Assembly: GCA_025936825.1 (NCBI GenBank)
Contig: JAICSO010000020.1
Coordinates: 1 to 64,000 of the forward strand
DNA from: Terriglobales bacterium
GTDB taxonomy: Bacteria; Acidobacteriota; Terriglobia; Terriglobales; Acidobacteriaceae
Reading direction: 5' to 3'
Length of the DNA stretch: 64,000 bases
The position numbers were made by a program, and so were the translations under genes. This document shows, in pieces, positions 45,115 to 53,909 of the stretch. Under the pieces are notes generated by a model. The model saw only the letters and a program-made list of their open reading frames with translations, was not told the DNA's origin and made no database searches. Position 1 is the first letter of the stretch; every line of letters starts with the position of its first letter.

Positions 45115-46725
45115 CTATCCCGCAACCTGCAACTGTGGTTGAGAACTCTTTTCGCGGGTCATCTCGCCATCGACCATGCGCCAGATGCCAAGCGGGTTGC
45201 CGTCTTTCAGCTCTTCTGGCAAAGCCGACTCGGGGAAATTCTGATAACACACCGGGCGGCAAAAACGATAAATGGCCTGTGTCCCTACCGAAGTCGAGCG
45301 CCCGTCGGAGGTCGCAGGAAATGGGCCGCCGTGCACCATCGCGTGACAGACTTCTACGCCGGTTGGAAAGCCGTTGAACACCAGCCGACCAACCCTGGTT
45401 TCTAAAATTGAAACCAGGTCGCTGAACTTGCGCAGGTCCTGCTCGGTGCCATGAATTGTGGCCGTGAGGTGTCCTTCGAGCTCGCTGGCGATGCGCAAGA
45501 TTTCTTCGCGCTGAGAATGCCGCACCAGCAAGGTTGCCGGACCGAAAATTTCGCCCGCGAGATCGGCGTCTTTCAGGAATGATTGCGCATCGGTTTCGAA
45601 AAGCGCCGCTCCAACTCCGAACTCTCCGCCTGGCGCGGATTCTGCCAGCACCTTCACTCCGGACTTTGCTTTGCGCTCGTTGATTCCTGTGCCGTACGAT
45701 TTGTGAATTACCGATGTAAGCAGATGGAAAGGTGCGGAGCCGGTCACATGCTCCTGCAATTTCCGCGTGAAGTTAGCGGCATCAGTTCCTTCCTGTACGA
45801 AGACCATTCCGGGCTTCGTGCAGAACTGGCCCGCACCTAACGTGAAAGATCCGTGCAGGCCGGCAGCGATCTTCTCAGCATTCTGCCGCAAGGCTCCCGG
45901 CAAAATGAACACCGGATTTGTGCTGCTCATCTCGGCGTAAAAAGGGATCGGCTCCGGACGCGAGGCAGCAACATTCATCAAGAGCTTCCCTGCATGGCGC
46001 GAGCCAGTGAAACCGCCCGCCTTCACGTGCGGATGCTTCATCAGAGCGGTGCCAATCTCGTTGCCCCCGCCGAAGAGTAGCGAGAAGACTCCTTCGGGCA
46101 GGTTGCAGCTGCGCACGGCTTCGCGAACCGCTTGCCCCACGAGTTCTCCGGTGCCAGGGTGCGCGGAGTGGCCTTTCACGATCACCGGACATCCGGCCGC
46201 CAATGCTGACGCCGTGTCGCCTCCCGCGACTGAAAATGCGAGCGGGAAATTGCTCGCTCCGAACACCACTACGGGCCCGAGCGGCCGCAGCATCGATCGT
46301 ACGTCGGGTTTCGGCAGCGGTTTGCGATCTGGGTCTGGACGATCAATCCGTACCATAAGCCACGAACCTTCTTCCACCAATTGCGCGAATAAACGCAACT
46401 GATGGCAGGTCCGCGCAGTCTCACCTTGCAGACGAGCTTTGGGGAGGGCCGTTTCCAGCGTGCCGCGCTCAACGATTTGGTCGGTAATCTTTTCGATATT
46501 GCTGGCGATCTCGCGAAGAAACTTGGCTTTCTCTGCACCCGAAGTATTTCGGTATGTTGCAAAGGCATCGTGCGCCAGCGAAGCTGCCTGATTCACCTCT
46601 TCCGCCGATGCCGAATAAAAATCAGGCTCAAGCGCCTCTCCTGTTACAGGATTGTGGGCGCGGAACTTGGCTCCCGAAGTCGAGCCTTCACGAAATCCGA
46701 TGATCGATCTACCTGCGAGTTTCAC
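45115..46725 (-). CDS. Alpha-ketoglutarate semialdehyde dehydrogenase
   Basis: 536-residue aldehyde dehydrogenase of the 2,5-dioxovalerate group. The catalytic Cys302 (GAGQFCTKPGM) and Glu265 (AEMSSTNPVFIL) are present, as are the cofactor motif VVVFGASNFPLAFS and GFTGSRHAGKLL. It oxidises alpha-ketoglutarate semialdehyde to 2-oxoglutarate with NAD(P)+, the last step of hydroxyproline breakdown, and it directly follows the deaminase gene (12-base gap). It starts with GTG, GGAG six bases before. The same enzyme ends the arabinose and glucarate routes, but the neighbours point to hydroxyproline. Confidence 0.9.
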   Translation of the reverse strand: MKLAGRSIIGFREGSTSGAKFRAHNPVTGEALEPDFYSASAEEVNQAASLAHDAFATYRNTSGAEKAKFLREIASNIEKITDQIVERGTLETALPKARLQGETARTCHQLRLFAQLVEEGSWLMVRIDRPDPDRKPLPKPDVRSMLRPLGPVVVFGASNFPLAFSVAGGDTASALAAGCPVIVKGHSAHPGTGELVGQAVREAVRSCNLPEGVFSLLFGGGNEIGTALMKHPHVKAGGFTGSRHAGKLLMNVAASRPEPIPFYAEMSSTNPVFILPGALRQNAEKIAAGLHGSFTLGAGQFCTKPGMVFVQEGTDAANFTRKLQEHVTGSAPFHLLTSVIHKSYGTGINERKAKSGVKVLAESAPGGEFGVGAALFETDAQSFLKDADLAGEIFGPATLLVRHSQREEILRIASELEGHLTATIHGTEQDLRKFSDLVSILETRVGRLVFNGFPTGVEVCHAMVHGGPFPATSDGRSTSVGTQAIYRFCRPVCYQNFPESALPEELKDGNPLGIWRMVDGEMTREKSSQPQLQVAG

Positions 46726-46737
46726 GATGTGCTCCCA

Positions 46738-47658
46738 TCATTTCGCCGGCACAGCCCTACCATTCACCAGCTGTGGGCGGGATTGCAGTGCTTCCCTTAT
46801 TGTGCCTTGAACGCGGCTCAGTTTGTCGCCAGTCAGTTCGAGGCGCGGCGGACGTACTCGGGCATTTCCCATCCCCACCTCCGCCTGCACCAGTTTGATG
46901 AGCTGCACAAACTCCGGGACTGTATCCATTCGCAGCAGGGGCAGAAACCAACGATAGATATCGAAGGCTTTCTCGTGCTCGCAATTCCGGCCACTGTTGA
47001 ACAACTCCACCGACTCACGCGGCAGTGCGTTCGCCAGTCCAGCAACCCATCCGATCGCGCCAACACCAATGCCTTCCAGAATCGCGTCGTCGACGCCGAC
47101 GGAAATCTCTAAGCGATCTCCCATCAACGCTCGGATCGCAGCGACGCGTCGCGCGTCTGTGCTGGACTCTTTCACCGATTCCAGATTCGCGTAATCCGCA
47201 GCTAGTTCCTGGATCTGCTCGGGAAGGAAGTCCGTGCCGTAAGCGACGGGATTGTTGTAGAGCATGCAACCGAGCGGCGTAGCTTCCAGCACCGCACTCA
47301 CGTGTGCCTTCATCTCTCGCCAGTCACCTTGATACACGTACGGAGGGAGAACCATCAGCGCATCGCATCCCGCATCTGCCGCGGCTTTTGCCAGAGCAAC
47401 CGCTTCCCCGGTCGACAGCGCCGAGATGGACGCCACGACCGGCGCCCGGCCATGCACCGCCTTCACGCAAGTCCGCAGGATGTTGACCTTTTCCTCGAAA
47501 GACAACGTAGCGCCTTCGCCGAGCGAACCGAGGCACACGATTCCGGTGCAGCCATTGTCGAGCAGCCAGCGGCTGTGTTCCGCCATAAACCCGTAGTCCA
47601 CCTCGAGCTTACGGTCGAAGCAGGTTGTAATCGCAGGCATTACTCCATTCCAATTCAT
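46738..47658 (-). CDS. 1-pyrroline-4-hydroxy-2-carboxylate deaminase (DHDPS/NAL family)
   Basis: 306 residues from the ATG at 47658; a GTG at 47670 overlapping the upstream stop is possible. A dihydrodipicolinate synthase/N-acetylneuraminate lyase barrel with Schiff-base Lys163 (LESVKESSTDARR), Tyr134 (MLYNNPVAYGTD) and the GSLGEGATLSFEEK loop in place of the GTTGE motif. Set between D-hydroxyproline dehydrogenase and semialdehyde dehydrogenase genes, it most likely removes ammonia and water from 1-pyrroline-4-hydroxy-2-carboxylate to give alpha-ketoglutarate semialdehyde. From family alone, other aldolases or dehydratases are possible; the operon decides it. Confidence 0.85.
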   Translation of the reverse strand: MNWNGVMPAITTCFDRKLEVDYGFMAEHSRWLLDNGCTGIVCLGSLGEGATLSFEEKVNILRTCVKAVHGRAPVVASISALSTGEAVALAKAAADAGCDALMVLPPYVYQGDWREMKAHVSAVLEATPLGCMLYNNPVAYGTDFLPEQIQELAADYANLESVKESSTDARRVAAIRALMGDRLEISVGVDDAILEGIGVGAIGWVAGLANALPRESVELFNSGRNCEHEKAFDIYRWFLPLLRMDTVPEFVQLIKLVQAEVGMGNARVRPPRLELTGDKLSRVQGTIREALQSRPQLVNGRAVPAK

Positions 47659-47666
47659 CGCTGCCC

Positions 47667-48953
47667 TCACATGACGAACGTGTGCTCTTTCTCTTCGTGC
47701 GTTTCAGAAATCAAATTTTCTAGTGCGACTGGGAAAATCGGCGGACGCACGGATTCCGGCGTCCATCCCAACAGAAACTGTGTTGCCGGCCCGCAGACGC
47801 GTCCTTGACACGGCCCCATACCACAACGCGTGTGCAGCTTCGCAGCACGCCATGAACGATGCTGTGTCATCTGGCCGTACTTCACATCCTCGCATCGGCA
47901 GACAATCGTTCCCGTGGACGCCAGGCTCTTCAGTTCAGGCCGCAACGCGAATGTTCGGTCGAGCGCCTCTGCAAAGCTGCGCATCTTTCTGCGCGCGCTG
48001 AAAAGACTCTGGGCCTCACCTTCTTTGCCGATCGCAACCAGACCTGCGATTTGCCCTTCGATCAGCGAGAGTTCCACTCCACCGATGCCCGTCGGCTCGC
48101 CTGCGCAAAAGACATTTGGCTGTGATGTCTGCTGAAAGTCATCCACCTGCACATATCCATTCTGCAAACGACATCCCAGCAGGACCGCCAATTCTGTATT
48201 GGGGACAAGATGAAAACCGCACGCCAGATAATCGCAGGCAATCTCCTCGTGCTTTCCACCGCGGCAAAGGACAACCGACTCCACGACTCCGTTTCCCCTC
48301 GCCGCAACCGGCCACGCGTTCGTGATCAGGGGAATGTCTCGCAGTTCTTTGCGCAACCATAGCGCCTGAGCTAACTTGCCTCTCTGCGCGGCAACTTTCA
48401 GTGCGAATTTTGCCAGCGCCGTGCGCGATACTTGCTCGTAAATCGCAACAACCTTCGCGCCATCATTCTTCAGATACGCGGCTACGGCCAGTAGCAAAGG
48501 CCCGGTCCCGGCAATCGCTACTCGCTTCCCGCTTACCGGCAGGCCTGATTTCACCAGCGCCTGCAACGCACCTGCTCCCATCACATTCTGCAGCGTCCAT
48601 CCGGGAAATGGCAGGAATCGTTCACGCGCGCCGGTCGCCAGAATCAGCTTTCCATATTCAATCTGGTACGTGCCGTCGCCGGATTCCGCGCGCAATACGC
48701 CGCTCACCGGCTGATCGAACACTCGCGTCCCCGCACACACCTCGACATCCCAGGCATGCAGCTTTGCCAGCCATGCCGCCGCTTCCGAATTGGACTGTGC
48801 CGTTTCACCGCGCCAAATTTGTCCTCCCAGAGCAGGATTGTCGTCAACAATCCCGACCCGCTTGCCTGATTGTGCTGCTGACACTGCCGCGGCGATTCCC
48901 GCCGGGCCTCCGCCCACGATCAGCACATCGAATTGTTTTCGCGCGCTAACCAT
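47667..48953 (-). CDS. D-hydroxyproline dehydrogenase, FAD/NAD-type alpha subunit (HcnB-like)
   Basis: 428 residues. N-terminal dinucleotide-binding motif VLIVGGGPAGIAAAVSAAQSG, a second one KRVAIAGTGPLLLAVAAYL near 160, ATGARERFLPFPGW, and a C-terminal BFD-like iron-sulfur region with VCRCEDV and CGMGPCQGRVCGP. This is the HcnB-like partner of a membrane-associated amino-acid dehydrogenase. It overlaps the upstream small ferredoxin gene by 8 bases. In hydroxyproline loci such subunits assemble with the small [2Fe-2S] protein and the DAO-type subunit to oxidise cis-4-hydroxy-D-proline and pass electrons on to the respiratory chain. Confidence 0.85.
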   Translation of the reverse strand: MVSARKQFDVLIVGGGPAGIAAAVSAAQSGKRVGIVDDNPALGGQIWRGETAQSNSEAAAWLAKLHAWDVEVCAGTRVFDQPVSGVLRAESGDGTYQIEYGKLILATGARERFLPFPGWTLQNVMGAGALQALVKSGLPVSGKRVAIAGTGPLLLAVAAYLKNDGAKVVAIYEQVSRTALAKFALKVAAQRGKLAQALWLRKELRDIPLITNAWPVAARGNGVVESVVLCRGGKHEEIACDYLACGFHLVPNTELAVLLGCRLQNGYVQVDDFQQTSQPNVFCAGEPTGIGGVELSLIEGQIAGLVAIGKEGEAQSLFSARRKMRSFAEALDRTFALRPELKSLASTGTIVCRCEDVKYGQMTQHRSWRAAKLHTRCGMGPCQGRVCGPATQFLLGWTPESVRPPIFPVALENLISETHEEKEHTFVM

Positions 48954-49191
48954 CGGTCCTTATATCCATGCCTGTCGTGCAAGCTACCTGACAGCTTCGC
49001 CTATGGGCCACGCCATCAACCTCCGCGCGACACTCGTAACAAATGCCTATGCCGCACAACGGACCCCTCGGTTCGCCGCTAACTGAAGTTCGGCAACTAG
49101 CTCCCGCAATCATCATCGCAACGGCGACACTCGATCCCGCTGCCACCGTCACGCGTGTGCCGTTCACCGAAACCGCGATTTGCTCAGACAT
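48946..49191 (-). CDS. D-hydroxyproline dehydrogenase, small [2Fe-2S] subunit (HcnA-like)
   Basis: 81 residues from the ATG at 49191. A compact plant-type ferredoxin fold of the HcnA/SoxA kind: IAVSVNGTRVTVAAGSSVAVAM, then the ligand cysteines in CRTSVSGEPRGPLCGIGICYECRAEV and a last one in RSCQVAC. The start overlaps the upstream DAO gene by 8 bases and its end overlaps the next gene by 8 bases, so the three subunits are made together. It relays electrons between the flavin subunits. The longer open frame upstream lies inside the neighbouring gene and is not used. Confidence 0.88.
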   Translation of the reverse strand: MSEQIAVSVNGTRVTVAAGSSVAVAMMIAGASCRTSVSGEPRGPLCGIGICYECRAEVDGVAHRRSCQVACTTGMDIRTDG

Positions 49192-50317
49192 GGGCGTGCT
49201 CCATTGTCGTCGCCCGAGACGGCAAATATGGCTCGCGTGCGATCTGCGATGCTCTTCCTGAGAGTTGATCGGCCAACAATCGCCCAGTTGCAAGCGATGT
49301 TGTAATTCCTAATCCTTCATGCCCGGTCGCAAGAAACACCGTCGAATCCTCGCCCCACGGCCCGATCAGCGGGAGTTTGTCCGGTGTCGCGGCGCGAAAT
49401 CCGGTCCAAACTCGAATCGCTGAAGTCTGCGACAGTCGAGGCATGTACTCCTGCGCCCGCTGCAACATGCGCCCGAGAATCTCGTGATCCACTTCCTTGT
49501 GCTCCGCTCCGTACTGCCGCGAAGATCCAATGAGCACTTGTCCCGTCCGCCTCGGCTGCACATTGAAGGCAACCGAGTCCGAACTGACAGAATGTGCGCT
49601 CTTCAGATATCCGAGTTCAACCAACTGGTGCTGAATGAAGCCCGGGTAGCGGTCAGTGATCACTAAGTGGCCTTTGCGCTTTTTCACGCTGATGCCGCGG
49701 GTCAGCTCCGGCGCCCACGCTCCCGCAGCATTCACGATCACTCCCGCCGACAACTCACTTCCATCTGCGCGCCGCACACGTCCATTTCCGATCTCAGCCA
49801 CCGGAGCGCCTACCTGCACGGTTGCTCCCAGCGCTTGCGCTTGCTCGATCAAAAACCGCGCTGCACAAGGCGGATACAAGACGCCGTCCTCCGTCACGAG
49901 AAGCCCGCCAGCCATTCCCTTTCGCAGGTTCGGCTCCAGACGCGCCAAATCTTCTGCGCTCAAAATCTGGACCGGCACTCCGCGGCGCTGGTAATAGCTC
50001 GCCTTGCGATGGACCTCCGCCATCTCCTCATCGTCAGCCGCCACCCAGATGGTGCCGCACTGCGTATACTCCACGTCGTCCGGAAGCTCAGGACGAAGCT
50101 GTTGCCACAATTGCTGCGAATAGCGCGTCAACGCAAACTGCGCTTCCGAGTCGTCCATTACGACGATGTGCCCCATACCAGCCGCAGTCGCACCGCCGCC
50201 AATCACGTCGTGGTCGACAACTGCGACGCGCATTTTCTGGCGCGCACACTCCAGCGCACACGCGGCTCCCACAATTCCCGCGCCCATAATGACGACGTCG
50301 TACTTCTCAGCACTCAT
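49184..50317 (-). CDS. D-hydroxyproline dehydrogenase, DAO-type FAD subunit (HcnC-like)
   Basis: 377-residue FAD-dependent amine oxidase of the DAO/GlyOx fold: VVIMGAGIVGAACALECARQ at the N terminus, VIVNAAGAWAPEL near 195, and VWTGFRAATPDKLPLIG and TGHEGLGITTSLATG near the C terminus. It holds the substrate site that oxidises cis-4-hydroxy-D-proline to 1-pyrroline-4-hydroxy-2-carboxylate. Its start overlaps the stop of the epimerase gene (ATGA), whose product is its substrate. The same subunit type occurs in hydrogen cyanide synthase; the neighbours argue for hydroxyproline. Confidence 0.88.
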   Translation of the reverse strand: MSAEKYDVVIMGAGIVGAACALECARQKMRVAVVDHDVIGGGATAAGMGHIVVMDDSEAQFALTRYSQQLWQQLRPELPDDVEYTQCGTIWVAADDEEMAEVHRKASYYQRRGVPVQILSAEDLARLEPNLRKGMAGGLLVTEDGVLYPPCAARFLIEQAQALGATVQVGAPVAEIGNGRVRRADGSELSAGVIVNAAGAWAPELTRGISVKKRKGHLVITDRYPGFIQHQLVELGYLKSAHSVSSDSVAFNVQPRRTGQVLIGSSRQYGAEHKEVDHEILGRMLQRAQEYMPRLSQTSAIRVWTGFRAATPDKLPLIGPWGEDSTVFLATGHEGLGITTSLATGRLLADQLSGRASQIAREPYLPSRATTMEHAHV

Positions 50318-51273
50318 GCGCGAATGCCGTTACAGAACGGATCTCGCGGGTCCAAAATCAGCTCGGCTTCCGAATTCACAAATGCCGATCCGGTGATGCT
50401 CGGATAAATTCGGCCATCCCGCACCGCGACTCTTCCCTCGAACACGCTGCCGACGATGCTCTCCTGGCGCCATACATCGCTCTCGCGCAGCTTGCCGCTT
50501 TCGTGCAGGCATGCCAACTTCGCGCTTGTCCCCGTACCACAAGGCGATCGGTCGTACGCTTTTCCCGGACACAATACAAAATTCTTGCTGTTGACTCCCG
50601 GCAACTTGGAAGGACCAAACAGCTCGATATGGTCGATCTCGTGTCCCTCATCTCCGGTAATTCCTGCGGCATTCAATGCGCATCGGACCGCCCAGGTGAA
50701 TTCGGTCAATGCCTCTACATTTTTCAGCGTCAGTTCGAATCCGTGTTCTTCAACGAGGAAGAACCAATTACCGCCCCACGCAACGTCCCCACGCACCGTG
50801 CCGAACCGTGGGACCTCGACAGCAACTCCCGCCGCCTTGCGATAGCTGGCGACGTTATTTACGGTCACTTTGCCGTTCTCGTGCAAGATCGCGCTCACAA
50901 TACCAACCGGAGTTTCGATTCGATGCTCGCCCGGTGCGATCTCTCTCCTGTGAGCGAGAGAAGCAATCAACCCAATCGTTCCATGACCGCACATTCCGAG
51001 ATAGCCGACGTTATTAAAGAAGATGACGCCGGCGGCGCAGGTGGAGTCACACGGCTCGCACAAAAGGCCACCTACTACTACGTCGGATCCTCGCGGCTCG
51101 TTAACGACCGCGGAGCGGAATTCATCGTGCGCAGTGCGAAATCGCGCCAGCCGTTCACTCAACGCACCTCGTCCCAGATCGGGACCGCCTGCTACTACAA
51201 GTCGCGTTGGCTCTCCGCCGGTGTGCGAATCTACCACTCGCACGCTGCGCACTTCCCGTTCTCGACCGGACAT
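50314..51273 (-). CDS. 4-hydroxyproline 2-epimerase (proline racemase family)
   Basis: 319 residues from the ATG at 51273 (GGGAG six bases upstream). Proline racemase fold with DSHTGGEPTR near the start and both catalytic thiols: Cys95 in LGMCGHGTIG and Cys245 in DRSPCGTGTSA. Having Cys at both sites makes it a true epimerase, not a dehydratase of the Thr/Cys type. It inverts trans-4-hydroxy-L-proline to cis-4-hydroxy-D-proline, the entry step of the pathway. It is the first gene of the ten-gene minus-strand operon, divergent from the permease gene, with a shared control region. Confidence 0.92.
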   Translation of the reverse strand: MSGREREVRSVRVVDSHTGGEPTRLVVAGGPDLGRGALSERLARFRTAHDEFRSAVVNEPRGSDVVVGGLLCEPCDSTCAAGVIFFNNVGYLGMCGHGTIGLIASLAHRREIAPGEHRIETPVGIVSAILHENGKVTVNNVASYRKAAGVAVEVPRFGTVRGDVAWGGNWFFLVEEHGFELTLKNVEALTEFTWAVRCALNAAGITGDEGHEIDHIELFGPSKLPGVNSKNFVLCPGKAYDRSPCGTGTSAKLACLHESGKLRESDVWRQESIVGSVFEGRVAVRDGRIYPSITGSAFVNSEAELILDPRDPFCNGIRA

Positions 51274-51416
51274 TCGCCTCTCCCTGTCGCTCGATTCTAC
51301 GTCCGACAGGGTTGGCGAGACGGGCGAAAAGTGCAATGATGCCAAAGACTTACTCCTCAGGGCTTAGAGTGTTTCAGCAGGGCAGAAGGGATTGCCTTCC
51401 GTGCTCGTCCATATTA

Positions 51417-51428
51417 TGTATACAATAT
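51417..51428. promoter_or_regulatory. TGTATACAATAT box in the hydroxyproline operon/permease promoter region
   Basis: The 12-mer TGTATACAATAT lies between the divergent epimerase (start 51273) and permease (start 51511) genes, about 83 bases before the permease start. The GTATAC core has the GT-N2-AC form typical of GntR-family operators. Identical copies occur at 57966-57977 and 63915-63926. Confidence 0.75.
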
Positions 51429-51510
51429 CCAGTAGTCAAGGCGTATTTACAATTTCACTGCAAAGCCGGAGCCGCACTTGCCCTCATTTCGTGCTGCAGA
51501 ACCTGCCCCA

Positions 51511-53016
51511 ATGACGACTCCCCGCAAGCCCGAGTTCCACCGTGGCCTCGGGCTGTTTGATTCCACGATGCTGGTCGTCGGCGTCATGATCGGCTCCGGC
51601 ATCTTCATAGTGTCAGCCGACATGGCACGCGAGATCGGTAGCCCGGGCTTGCTGCTGGTCGCATGGATCATCGCCGGAGCTCTGACCATCGCTGGTGCGC
51701 TTTGCTACGGCGAATTATCCGCCATGATGCCGCAAGCCGGCGGTATGTACGTCTATCTCCGCGAAGCCTATTCCCCGCTCTGGGGATTCCTCTACGGGTG
51801 GACGCTATTCACGGTCATTCAGACCGGCACGATCGCAGCCGTCGCCGTTGCTTGCGCGCGATTCACCGGAGTGCTTCTTCCCTCGATTTCCGAGGATCAT
51901 TACCTCGTCCGGCCGATTCGAATTTCAACGCACTACGCAGTCTCGCTTTCGACTGCGCAACTGCTCGCGTTGGGAGTGATCCTGCTGCTGACCTTCGCGA
52001 ACACACGTGGACTGCAGTACGGCAAGTGGGTGCAGAACATATTTACTGTCGCCAAGAGCGCTGCGCTTCTGGCACTCATCGGCGCCGGAATTTTTGTTGG
52101 ACGTAACGCTGCCGCTCTGCACGCAAACTTTGGCAATTTCTGGCACGCCCGCGGCATTCAGCCATTGACTGCCACACTTAACGCCACTACTGCATTCGGA
52201 CTCTTTGTCGCCTTGTGCGTGAGCCAGACTGGATCGCTTTTTTCAGCTGACTCCTGGCACAACATTGCCTTCGCCGCCGGAGAAGTTCGCGAACCTGAGA
52301 AGAACGTGACGCGCGCCATGGTGATCGGCACCATTGTGGTGATCTCGCTGTATCTCCTGGCAAACTTGGCGTATCTTTTTACGCTGCCTCTCGAGGCGAT
52401 CCAGCACGCGCCTTCCGATCGTGTTGGCACGGCAACGTTGCAGGCCATCTTCCCTGGCCTGGGCACTGCGCTCATGGCCGTCGCCATCATGATTTCCACT
52501 TTCGGGTGCGTTAATGCGCTGATCCTCGCAGGACCGCGTGCCTACTGTGCAATGGCTCGCCAGGGCCTCTTCTTCCGACTTGCTGGGCGTCTCAATCGCG
52601 CCAGCGTACCGGCGTGGGCACTTTGGATTCAGGGTATCTGGGCGATGGTTCTGGTTTTGCCGCGGACCTTCACCCCCGCAAGCGGCACATGGGGAAACCT
52701 ATACAGCGATCTGCTCGACTACGTGATTTCTGCCGCGCTCATCTTCTATGTTCTGACTGTGGCTGCCGTCTTCCGCTTGCGCCGGAACCGGCCGGACGCT
52801 CCGCGACCATACAGAACCAAGGGCTATCCCTTTGTTCCCGGCGCTTACGTCATCACGGCTACGATAATCCTGGTGGTGCTATTTGCTTATCGCCCAGCCA
52901 CGACGTGGCCAGGCCTGGCGATCGTCGTTGCAGGACTGCCGGTTTACTGGCTGGTGCGTAGGGCCAGCGGCCGTGACGTCATGGCGTCGGACAAGGCAAC
53001 GCCTGTGGTTAAGTGA
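51511..53016 (+). CDS. APC-superfamily amino-acid permease
   Basis: 501 residues from the ATG at 51511, with about 12 transmembrane helices. The first helix holds the APC signature VVGVMIGSGIFIVSADMARE; others include LTIAGALCYGELSAMMPQAGGMYVYL and ALCVSQTGSLFSADSW...EVREPEKNVTRAM. Family members exchange or import amino acids with protons. Its place between the epimerase operon and the GntR gene makes hydroxyproline, or Hyp dipeptides after cleavage, the likely cargo. A TTG at 51478 could add 11 residues, but these look non-coding. Confidence 0.88.
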   Translation: MTTPRKPEFHRGLGLFDSTMLVVGVMIGSGIFIVSADMAREIGSPGLLLVAWIIAGALTIAGALCYGELSAMMPQAGGMYVYLREAYSPLWGFLYGWTLFTVIQTGTIAAVAVACARFTGVLLPSISEDHYLVRPIRISTHYAVSLSTAQLLALGVILLLTFANTRGLQYGKWVQNIFTVAKSAALLALIGAGIFVGRNAAALHANFGNFWHARGIQPLTATLNATTAFGLFVALCVSQTGSLFSADSWHNIAFAAGEVREPEKNVTRAMVIGTIVVISLYLLANLAYLFTLPLEAIQHAPSDRVGTATLQAIFPGLGTALMAVAIMISTFGCVNALILAGPRAYCAMARQGLFFRLAGRLNRASVPAWALWIQGIWAMVLVLPRTFTPASGTWGNLYSDLLDYVISAALIFYVLTVAAVFRLRRNRPDAPRPYRTKGYPFVPGAYVITATIILVVLFAYRPATTWPGLAIVVAGLPVYWLVRRASGRDVMASDKATPVVK

Positions 53017-53128
53017 GCTTGATCCTGAATATCGGTTATTGCACGCTCCGAAAGCTCCGCATATCATCGTTTGTGCATCAGCGTTCTTGTATTTGGATGC
53101 ATTTGTACTCGCACTCAATCTCTGAACC

Positions 53129-53818
53129 ATGAACCTGTCCACCGCACCCGAATCGGCCATCCCCCGGCAGTCGCTCACCTCAGCCGTCGCAGATAAACTG
53201 CGCGAAGAAATCATTCGCGGCACCATTCCTGAGGGCGCGCAACTTCGCCAGGACGCCATCGCCATTCAGTACCAGGTGAGCCGGATTCCCGTGCGCGAGG
53301 CCTTGCGGCAACTCGACGCTGAAGGCTTGATCACGATTGTCCCGAACCGTGGCGCGATTGTGCCGGCGCTCTCGCCCACGGACATCGAAGAACTGTTCAC
53401 CATTCGCGCACTGCTCGAGCCGGAAATTCTAAAGCACTCCATCCCGCGCTTAACCGAGAACGATCTCGAGGAAGCTGCCGTCGTTCTTCGTCGGTACGAA
53501 ACCGAACTGCAGCACGAGGACCACCTCTTTTCCTGGGGACGCCTGAACTGGCAATTCCATTCTCTTCTCTATTCACGTGCCGAGCGGCCGCACTTCATGA
53601 ACATTATTCGCAACGTGAACAACAGCGGGGAACGGTATACCCGCCTGCAACTCTACCTAACGCACGGAATTGCGCGCGCCAACCAGGAGCACCACGAGAT
53701 TCTCGAGTTTTGCCGCCAGCGCGACATCGCCGGCGCCTGCAAACTCCTGCGCCAGCACATCCAGCACGCCGGCCAATCGTTGAAGGAAGCGCTGCAACAG
53801 CGCAGAGCGTCGGACTAG
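53129..53818 (+). CDS. GntR-family (FadR/FCD) transcriptional regulator
   Basis: 229 residues. N-terminal winged helix (SLTSAVADKLREEIIRGTIP, RQDAIAIQYQVSRIPVREALRQLDAEGLI, PNRGAIVPALS) and a C-terminal FCD ligand domain (IEELFTIRALLEPEILKHSI, NWQFHSLLYSRAERPHFMNII, EHHEILEFCRQRDIAGACKLLRQHIQHAG) with Asp/His positions for a metal-bound acid ligand. It follows the permease gene and is probably the local repressor of hydroxyproline catabolism; the TGTATACAATAT boxes are its best candidate sites. No Shine-Dalgarno is obvious before the ATG. Confidence 0.9.
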   Translation: MNLSTAPESAIPRQSLTSAVADKLREEIIRGTIPEGAQLRQDAIAIQYQVSRIPVREALRQLDAEGLITIVPNRGAIVPALSPTDIEELFTIRALLEPEILKHSIPRLTENDLEEAAVVLRRYETELQHEDHLFSWGRLNWQFHSLLYSRAERPHFMNIIRNVNNSGERYTRLQLYLTHGIARANQEHHEILEFCRQRDIAGACKLLRQHIQHAGQSLKEALQQRRASD

Positions 53819-53852
53819 CTCGTCTTTCCATCCCAAGTCATTTTCATGACAG

Positions 53853-53883
53853 AACAAAAACGCCAGGGCAAGCATGCCCTGGC
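53853..53883 (-). terminator. Terminator of the TonB receptor gene
   Basis: A perfect 9-bp hairpin, GCCAGGGCA (53862-53870) and TGCCCTGGC (53875-53883) with loop AGCA, is followed on the minus strand by GTTTTTGTT. It lies 27 bases past the stop of the minus-strand receptor gene. In the plus direction, after the GntR gene, the tail is less T-rich, but it may work both ways. Confidence 0.85.
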
Positions 53884-53909
53884 ATTTAGGTCTGAAGACG
53901 GATTTTTGT

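Noticed and set aside
47667-50317. Hydrogen cyanide synthase (HcnABC)
   Set aside because: The three subunits are homologous to HcnABC, but they are flanked by hydroxyproline epimerase, deaminase and semialdehyde dehydrogenase genes, which fixes the role as D-hydroxyproline dehydrogenase.
50503-51339. 278-codon plus-strand frame opposite the epimerase gene
   Set aside because: The minus-strand epimerase has all catalytic motifs; the antisense frame has no recognisable domain and no ribosome binding site.
53017-53128. A TGTATACAATAT box in front of the GntR gene itself
   Set aside because: Only loosely similar stretches (TTGTATTTGG, TTTGTACTC) and a TGCATC/GATGCA dyad are present; none matches the 12-mer well enough to call.
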